Shown piece after piece: positions 56,866 through 64,000 of a stretch of DNA of 64,000 nt. This DNA comes from Lota lota. Taxonomy: Eukaryota > Chordata > Actinopteri > Gadiformes > Lotidae. Positions within the stretch are counted from its first letter, which is position 1. Each line of letters starts with the position of its first letter. The notes under the pieces were generated by a model, which saw only the letters and a program-made list of their open reading frames with translations, did not search any database and was not told where the DNA came from. The position numbers were made by a program, and so were the translations under genes. The stretch spans positions 124,001 to 188,000 of the forward strand of contig JACYXH010000001.1 of the NCBI GenBank assembly GCA_026745465.1. The letters are read 5' to 3'.

Positions 56866-57224
56866 TGCTCCAAGTTTCACCCACAACAGTCCTGCTCTTC
56901 ATCTGGGGACGTCTTGTTCCTCTTCATTCATCTGAAATGCAGTCTTGTAAAACCCGACTTTCAGTTAAACCCTAAATCTCTGACTCTGGAAACCATCAAA
57001 AATGGGTATTTCTGAACCAAACAACACCCCTTTAATTGCATTAAAGCGTGACATTTTTTTATGAAGATGATAATGATGCATATTACCTGAAAAATCCTAT
57101 TACCATTGGGCGTAATTGGCGGCCCAGCTGCAGTGCCTCCATGGCCCACTAGAGGGAGCCACAGCGTCGGAGTCACTGTTCTAACTCAAATCCTCTGAAC
57201 ACTTTCTGACCTTTCTCTCACCAG

Positions 57225-57425
57225 CGTCTGACCGCGGACGCGACAAGAATGGCAAGATGCGCCCCAAGAGCGAGGGCTTTGAGCTGTACAACACTGCCGC
57301 TCAGAACGGCTCGCCAGAGAGCCCGCAGGGCGCCTGGGAGTCGTACCCAGAACCAAAGAAGATGAGCGGCGAGGAGCGGCTGCTCAAGAACCGTGCTGAC
57401 CACCGATCCAGCCCCAACGTGGCCA
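57225..57425 (+). CDS. afdn: afdn coding exon 26: linker after PDZ
   Basis: Encodes ASDRGRDKNGKMRPKSEGFE, LYNTAAQNGSPESPQGAWES, YPEPKKMSGEERLLKNRADH and RSSPNVA. The PKSEGFELYN, QNGSPESPQ and KNRADHRSSPNVA blocks match mammalian afadin. Serine/proline-rich and probably disordered. Phase 1 in (G|CG), phase 1 out (A|gtgagt). A CTCA tetranucleotide run begins about 20 bases after the donor. Confidence 0.95.
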
Positions 57426-57449
57426 GTGAGTGAACCCCCTAAAATCACA

Positions 57450-57497
57450 CTCGCTCGCTCACTCGCTCACTCACTCACTCACTCACTCACTCACTCA
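57450..57497 (+). repeat. CTCA tetranucleotide repeat after the exon 26 donor
   Basis: cactcgctcgctcactcgct then (cact)n, starting about 25 bases downstream of the donor. Confidence 0.93.
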
Positions 57498-57884
57498 TTG
57501 GACGTCTTTCCATTAGTGATGCAGGTCCTGTCTGTCCATAAGTGCTGCCTTCATGTCATTTTATTTAAAGATCTGTAAAGATTCTCATGTGTGTCTCTGA
57601 ACTACTTCACACTTGGCGTGTGCATTTCTGGGGACCCGAGGAATTGCAGTGTCGACTCATTTGGACACATGACATGTTCAGTATGAATAACCTGGGAACA
57701 AAACCAACAACCAGCGGTGCTCTGTGGTGCAGTGGGGGCGGGGGTTCTGTGCTCTGCTGACAGACTCCATTATATCTGTAACGCGGTCGGCAACAGGCCT
57801 ACACAAGCCGCGGTTCATTGTCTGCAGTTAACTTGGCGACTTTAGATGGATGCTGGATATACAACTGTTGACAGCCATTATTCC

Positions 57885-58210
57885 GATCGACGTCACGCTA
57901 GGCCCGTGTATTGCTGGGAACCCAAGGAAGTCAAGTGGGAAGTTGTTTGGATGAGCGGTTCTCGAGAAAGCTGCAAACAGCAATACGGGAGGCCAAGCAA
58001 TCGGCCCTTTCCGAACAAGCCGAACAAAGAAAAAGAAAACGGGCACTGCACTGGTTACTCTAACTACAATTAAAGGAATGTCTGTGTTCTCGACAACCGT
58101 TCATTCGGTCGACTTCAAACTTGGCAGGTGTATTTCTTGGAACCAAAGGAAGTCCATTGTCGAGTGTGAAGTTGTTTGAATGAGCGGCTCTCGAAAAAGC
58201 TGCGAGCAGC
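57885..58210 (+). repeat. Direct repeat of a dispersed element, two diverged copies
   Basis: The sequence cccaaggaagtcaagtggga ... gaagttgtttggatgagcgg ... ctcgagaaagctgc (57918-57975) recurs with changes at 58145-58205. A third, weaker relative lies at 57600-57660. Probably pieces of a fish interspersed repeat. Confidence 0.6.
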
Positions 58211-59904
58211 AATAATGAACAACCTCCGCGACTGGGTCTTCATGAGAGCCGAATGGGCAACCTCTGTCTTCAGTGCGCAAGAGCTCCTTAATATTGTTTG
58301 ACTCCTAATTATATGGGTTCATATGGGTTTGATTAATGCAAATTACCACCGGAGTATTACTACCGGAGTGAATGTGGATTTTCTATTTGAGAATTTGGAT
58401 GCCCCCTAGTGGACATGGACACACATTTTAAAGTATAGGCCGTCATATAGGCTAGTGAAATGAGACCCCATTCATGTGAACAAAACATTTTTTAACAATC
58501 ATCGGTATCGATTTTATGAGGTAAATATTTCCTATTGGTAAAACGTCCACAATAACACCAACAAGCATTGATAGGCCTACAATTACACACATAAAAATAT
58601 AGTTGCAAGCATCGATAATGGGGTCCTACAGTATGGTGAGCATGGTGGCCATGGCCTAATGAATTCATCACAGTAAACATTGTTTGATTTCATGCCATGT
58701 CTCACATGGTGTTTTGGTCGAGGTCAGACTCGAACCAGCAACACATGGTCATGTTGCTGACGCTGTACCACTACACTACATGGACAGTTTGCCAAGGGCT
58801 GGTGACACTATATTTTGAGGAGCAGTCTTCTATACGTGGCAGATATAGTGAGCTTTGTAGGTAAGATAAAGTGGCATTTGTATGCCTTATAAGCGGGTTT
58901 ACTGGAAGTAAACATATCAAAATAATCACCAGCCATGTTTCTAAAGTATACAGTGTCAAAATCCACCGTCAATACGGATTTTTACGAAATGACGTGTGTA
59001 CCCCTTTAAGGCCCAGCCTGAGTTGGAGAGAACTTCAAACCAATGCATCCAATTTTATTCTTCAGATATAGACTTGAAATTTGGCATGGGTATACTTTGG
59101 AATATACTTTGAAGCTTTTACCACCTCTGGCACCAAAGCAGTTTTTGTGTGGGTGTTTGGTAGAGTTGTGGCCATTGAACTAGATCTGAATGGTCTGACC
59201 ATATGGGTTACACCTTGAAAGTTGTTCATCATGACGAATGGTGCATGTATTCAAAGTTTCATGCATATTGCACTTTCCTAGTCGAAAGGGCAGCCTGTTT
59301 ACATTTGTTACTTCAATTGCTTATTATAGCGCCACCTATGGTTAGTTCTGGCCCATCCTTTGCATCCCTGACTCATTTTACGAGTTCTACAAGCCTGCCA
59401 ATTTATACAACTTCTGAGCGTTTTTGAGATATGGCCGAATTTGTCAGGAGTTTTTTAAATAATAATACTAACGAATACAATAGGCGATATTATGCGAGAA
59501 GTGTGTGGGGGGAGAGCTCAGGTGCCGCACACAGCATCTGAGCGGGAAAAAGAACGCGCTTCTATTTGAATTAGGAAAATTATTTCACAGAGCATCGTTA
59601 CACATTTTATTTCCGAAATTGGCGACCCAATAAAAACGGGTCAGCGACCCCAAGTTTGGGAAAGGCTGGTCTAGAGAACAGGCAGAAGTTCTGCCTCTTT
59701 AAGGACAATACACACTAGCACCACGTATGGAGGCCACTTGAGAAAGCTTTTGGAAACGTGTTATGCTCTGGGATGATACTGATCAATTCATTATTTGTTC
59801 ATGAAATGGTGAGCCAAGACTAAACTGATACCTTGATTTAACGTTTGATCATTCGATTTGTATTTGAATTGCTAGTGCTTTAATCCATACCTTCATTCAT
59901 CTAG
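58211..59904. other. Intron 26 remainder
   Basis: Apart from the tRNA-like remnant at 58717-58784, the sequence around 59030-59460 (aaatttggcatgggtatact, aagtttcatgcatattgcac) looks like a decayed interspersed repeat of unknown family. No exon. Confidence 0.45.
58717..58784 (-). repeat. tRNA-derived SINE or tRNA pseudogene remnant
   Basis: On the minus strand a box A (tagtgtagtggtac, 58765-58778) is followed by a good box B (ggttcgagtc, 58727-58736). The intervening anticodon-arm region contains an internal duplication-like gcaacatg/catgttgc, so it is not a functional tRNA; a SINE head is the best reading. Confidence 0.5.
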
Positions 59905-59999
59905 ATCAAGGCCAGAGTCCTAGAGGCAAGGCGGACTACCCTGGTGGGCCAGGAACCAAGATCACGTCCGTCTCCACCGGCAACCTGTGCGCCGCTGAC
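59905..59999 (+). CDS. afdn: afdn coding exon 27: linker after PDZ, last exon in window
   Basis: Encodes NQGQSPRGKADYPGGPGTKI then TSVSTGNLCAAD, matching mammalian NQPPSPGGKSAYASGTTAKITSVSTGNLC. Phase 1 in (A|AT), phase 0 out at GCTGAC|gtgagt. The next mammalian exon (starting near EEQTPPPRPEAYP) is not in the remaining 4 kb. Confidence 0.94.
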
Positions 60000-60304
60000 G
60001 TGAGTAACCAATGCAGACACAGGCCAGCAGCACGTGTGTGTGTGTGTGTGGCCTACATGTGGAGAACGTGTGTTGTTGTGGAAAGTCACTGTTGTCAATT
60101 CCAGGTTGGATTAAATGAAACCCAGTTCATGTGGTTATCAGCACTAAAGAATAAACCAACTCGCTCTAAAATACAGGACAATAAAATGCATTATTTGTCG
60201 CTAACCAAACACCTAGGATTGAACTATCCCTGAACTCTGGGCTGGCAGTTGATCACGCCTGTCAGTAAAACCGATAATGTCCTGGTGACGTTCGGTTAAA
60301 TGAC

Positions 60305-62195
60305 AAGGGCTGTCAAGTTCTGGTCGATTGGTTGGTCGAAATGCACTTGTTCGACCAAATTCTCATTGGTCAGACAATCGCTGGTGTTCATTTCATAAGG
60401 TAAAAGCGCGCTTCCTAATCCATTATTTTTGGGGCGGGAGGGACATATGCAGACCGATGTGTTTTATTTTTGAGTGATAGTCTATATTGTGTTAGATATA
60501 ACATTAATTATGAATAATAATATTGAAGGCTCCATAGTTTCTGTTTTAATAATCATATGGTTTGATAGACTAAAGACTTTTAAGACAGGAGATCCAAACA
60601 CCCCGATTTTCACAACTTTGAACTTGCCCAATTTATCCTCGTCATCACTAGGCCTTTTCCTGATTTTCTTTCTGAAAATAACATACCCAAAGTAAATAGA
60701 GCACATCTCCACAACTTCAAGGGCTTTAATATGTAATCTTGGTACCAAAAGAAAGAGACTACCTGTGAGATTGTTGTGCAAGTGAAATAATGAATGGGAA
60801 TACTAGGTTAGAGTGAAAGAAGCTAGAACAGAAGTTTATTTCTGCCTGAAATAAATGTCATGTTTTAGAGTGAGTACCACCTAGTGAATTATCGGTTGGT
60901 AGCCCTATAGTGCTATAGGGCCATAGCACAACATCTGATGAGTACCTGGGTCATTATTTGATGCCAATAAAGTGGAAGTAGAGCAACAGTAGAGGTTTTG
61001 GTAGAGAAAATAGAAACATAAATCCAATGCAAACCGACGCAAAATTGACAATATAAACTTGATGAACCACAAAGAGGTGGATATCCTGAGAACCCATTGT
61101 ACAATTTTGACATGTGACCCCTCCATTGAAAGGTCAGGGCAAATTGAATTCAATGACACCGAGCCAAACAATCGCGATTGCACCATACGGCCACCAGATG
61201 ACGATGAAGCTGTGTTCTGATTGAAGGCAAATATCCTATTTCCTCTGAAACCCTCTTAGGGTTTGAAATGATAAACACCTTGTTTCTTGAAAAATGGTGC
61301 CCAGACACTAGATTACCCGTTTATGGGGGTTTATGCGATCAAACACAACTTTGATGACAAAAACAACAAAGGTAAAACATAATCTTTGGTTGTAACTAGA
61401 AAAAGTGAAGTTTATTCTTGATTGGTTTTTTCCTCTAGTCTGGCTAGTTTTAGTCACACAGTGATATGGTTTGGACTGTTGGAATGAGTGGAGTCTCAGC
61501 TTTCATATGATAGTCTGTTGATAGTCAGTTTGTTGTTGCATGCTTCTTATTTTGTTTGGGGTTGGAATTGTCTTTCGTTTAGCTAATAATGATTATGATA
61601 GACTAAAAGTTGAGAATCTAATCTTTATAGTGGTCTGTCACATGACTGCTTTCTCATGTGTTTAAATCCCTTATGACGTCTTTGAAATTGGGGGGGAGGG
61701 GCCAAGCCCAGTACCAGGTATTCGTCATGAAGAGGTTAAGGAAGACTGCTTGTCGTAAATTACTGAACATTTACTGGGCTCCAAACTAATTGATACCAAA
61801 TAAGTCGACGGTATGGCAGCATTTTGTTAAAAAGGACAACAAAAAAGTATGTAAACTTTAAAGTAAGTAAAAGTGTTTGCAAATCATCATAAATTGTATT
61901 AGTTAGTATTATTTTCATGTCTGCGATTCTCCGTCAACTTTCTTTGAGTGTGAACATATCAGAATTGCCACCTTAAAACAAATTGCAGCGCCATCCATTC
62001 GGACCCATTATATTAAACACAGAACATGACCTGAATTGGAATCTTCCGGTGTGTGTTGTCTTTCTACTACGCGGCGCCCCCTGGCTCGTCTGGTGTGCGA
62101 CCCGCTTTATATTGAAGCTCTGCTGTAACCGAGCTGGACTCGGACCAAGAGTGGATCTGAAACCCACTGACCTTCTCCAAGCAGCACTGTGATCA
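60305..62195 (+). mobile_element. hAT-like element (same family as 22395-23028), second copy, interrupted
   Basis: 60305-60625 matches 22396-22712 (agggctgtcaagttctggtc, ggagggacatatgcagacc, caccccgattttcacaactt). A piggyBac-like element follows at 60637-61735. After it, similarity to the family resumes weakly (gaagactgcttg) and clearly at 62068-62195 (module M, inverted). About 300 bases (61740-62065) are unexplained. The right end of the family is not seen before the next transposon at 62196. Confidence 0.65.
60637..61735 (-). mobile_element. piggyBac-like non-autonomous element, copy 3
   Basis: The reverse complement matches copy 1 (1492-2565) over most of its length. Right flank TTAA at 61736-61739; left flank TTAT at 60633-60636, probably a mutated TTAA. 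Ends cctcgtcat and atgaagagg. No transposase. It lies within the interrupted hAT copy. Confidence 0.8.
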
Positions 62196-64000
62196 GTGGC
62201 GGCTGGTGCCAAATCTCTCAGGGGGGGCAAATCAATTGTTTTGGTCACCTCAAATAGCAATACCACCAGTAACCACTAGATGGCAACATAAGTCCTTTAG
62301 GCTACAGTAATTGTGGACGGCTACATCGAGGAGTATATTGTAAATGTAGAGATAAATTGTTATTACATTTAAATTACAATTATAACAATTGTCATCAGTT
62401 TACCCTCACACCATTGAATGTGAAGAGAGAGAGACCTGCTTTACAATTAATCAAATAAAATTGAGTAAGGTTTTCACTCACAATACTCTGTATTCTGCCC
62501 TCACAAGGGGATTTGCTAGTTATGTACTAAACTAGGCAGCTTAATGTGTGGTCAATAAATCCAGTTCCAGACTTAAATTGCGAGAAAAAATGAAATTATA
62601 TAGACAAAAGTCCAAGTTGTCAAAACATCAAAAGCCAACATTTGGCCTCTAGAAACTCCAGTCTCTTGCAAATGAGGGGGAGGCAGGGAATTTCCCAGCC
62701 TATAAACTATATGCACTTCCTATTTAAATTACAGCAGTGGGTATCACTTGGCTCACTTAAAAAATACAATCTTATCTTATTGCAGTTTCTTCATTCATTT
62801 ACATCTCGACTGTGTACTTTTCTACTTTAAATGCAGGAAGTTCAAGTACTAGTAATGCTATATCTTACAATAAGTATGGTGATGGACAGTGGAGAGTAAG
62901 AATATACAAAAGAGTGCAAATGTAAATGTATGTACATTTGGTAAGTATGCAAAGTATAACATATGTACAGTTGGTTATATACACTCACTATTACTCACTT
63001 ATAGTGAAACGTTGCTTGTCTCTCTGTCAAAGCCACAAAGTGATCAATTACCCTCTCATTGAAATCAGGCATGTTTTTGACTAGTTGCCTCTCCATTGAA
63101 ATCATGGCCAATGCAGTAAGACGTTCCTGTCGAGAATGCTAGTGCGTTTGGGCGACCAGCTAAAAAAACGGGTAATGCCGCCCAAATCTGAAAAGAAAAA
63201 CGTTACTGCTAGGATGTGAGAAGTGGCTTGCTGCATAGTCCAATTCAGCTGGTGCGCGTAGCAATGCATATAATGGTCACTTCCGTAATGTTCAAGCACC
63301 TTCTGCTGCATCATCACACTGGCCCCGTCGTACGCTTGCTAGATGAGTTTACCTCTGTCAGTGTCGGTGAAAAGACGGTTCAGTCTCTCAAAAATCGCAC
63401 TGGCAATTGATTCGGCCGTGGAATCAGAGAGGGGGACGAATTCAAAGCAGCGTTCTTGCACAGTATATTTCCCGTCGATGTAGCGACGCTACAAAGTTGA
63501 CCAGTCCACGAAAAATCCCAAGGTTGCTGGGACCAGGGCCTTCACGCTCGTCTTTCCCACGCAAAGCTAACTCGAACACAGTCATAACGCAGCCTAGAAT
63601 GTGGCGGTTCTTGTTCACCTCATCGTTGTCGCACACCTATCCTGTAGCTCTTGTCCAACAGTGTGTTGACCCTCCCGAAAGCTGAGCGTTTCAGGCAACT
63701 GTCCATATGCATCTTAGATATTTCATGCTTTTTCGCCTTCTCTGAGAGATGATGCAGGTCGTTGACACCCGTAGTTGTCCATGCGGTGTCCGTGCCTCCA
63801 TTGGGACGAAACGGCATCTTGCTAGCCATGTTTACTGCTCATACCAGCACGTCAAGAGATTCCGGTTGTACGATTTCCCCCCCATTGTAGATAAATTGTT
63901 GGTTACATTCGGTCTGGGTGGGCCTAATCCTTCAGTATTTAATTTATCCTGATTACTACGATGACATTGGAGTTGCTCTATTGAGGTATCGACGTTAGCC
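62196..64000 (-). mobile_element. hAT DNA transposon carrying a decayed transposase, runs off the window
   Basis: Left end cagtggcggctggtgccaaa looks like a hAT terminus and sits directly at the edge of module M. The transposase remnant is on the minus strand (62995-63900). The other terminus is not in the window, so no target duplication can be checked. Confidence 0.6.
62995..63900 (-). pseudogene. hAT-family transposase (DUF4371/ZMYM-like), degraded and internally deleted
   Basis: Minus-strand frames give, in order, WTTTGVNDLHHLSEKAKKHE (end of the TTF-type zinc finger), NDEVNKNRHILGC, FELALRGKDEREGP...GIFRGLVNF, then HYMHCYAHQLNWTMQQAT...FFSDLGG (the RNase-H-fold region around CYAHQLN) and finally ALAMISMERQLVKNMPDFNE with a stop at 62995-62997, typical of the family C-terminus. 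The pieces are in different frames and large segments are missing, including most of the part between GLVNF and HCYAHQLN and the part before the C-terminus. Not functional. Related host genes (ZMYM family) have intact domains, so a transposon origin is more likely. Confidence 0.75.

Noticed and set aside
57846-58073. 75-codon open frame (MDAGYTTVDSHYSDRRHARP...)
   Set aside because: Overlaps a dispersed repeat that recurs at 58110-58210; no family similarity.
58717-58784. Functional tRNA gene
   Set aside because: Boxes A and B are recognisable but the arms do not pair as a tRNA should; a SINE or pseudogene is more likely.

Overview
The window is vertebrate, almost certainly teleost, genomic DNA carrying most of one protein-coding gene on the + strand: afdn (afadin, MLLT4/AF6), the nectin- and actin-binding scaffold of adherens junctions. 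I place 26 regular coding exons plus one 21-base microexon between 14428 and 59999. All have GT-AG borders, and the splice phases agree at every junction. Together they give 3450 coding bases (1150 codons), covering the two Ras-association domains, the FHA domain, the dilute (DIL) domain, the PDZ domain and the start of the C-terminal linker. The first exon (about 35 residues in mammals) lies upstream, and the proline-rich and coiled-coil C-terminus lies beyond the end of the window. I see no second host gene.

The rest is intron, and it is unusually rich in tandem repeats. At least 17 minisatellites (17 to 82 base units) and a dozen long microsatellites, mostly AC/GT, fill about an eighth to a seventh of the window by my own tally. 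That density recalls gadid fishes such as Atlantic cod; the species assignment is inference. Nearly all the long open frames outside the exons are translations of these arrays.

Layout: 1-14427 is intron 1, with a piggyBac-like MITE, a partial hAT element and five minisatellites. 14428-15022 holds RA1. 19837-23607 holds the basic linker, RA2 and the region after it. 26255-28100 holds the FHA domain. 30731-34512 holds the FHA-DIL linker and the start of DIL. 37726-43635 holds the microexon, the rest of DIL and the exons after it. 45494-53415 holds PDZ, split by a 7.1-kb intron with a 1.4-kb minisatellite. 57225-59999 holds the start of the C-terminal linker. 60000-64000 is a nest of DNA transposons that includes a decayed hAT transposase.

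The most interesting signals concern splicing and repeat birth. A 17-copy minisatellite at the end of DIL exon 18 has copied the exon-intron junction itself, so the native 5' splice site is followed by 16 near-identical copies. Another intron carries an array whose unit looks like a 3' splice site. Several donors run straight into simple repeats. A 21-base microexon appears to match the short insert known in some mammalian afadin isoforms. About a dozen near-perfect short-loop palindromes occur, some exactly at minisatellite borders or beside an acceptor. Three hAT insertions can be dated relative to their hosts because an unoccupied copy of the same site lies elsewhere in the window.
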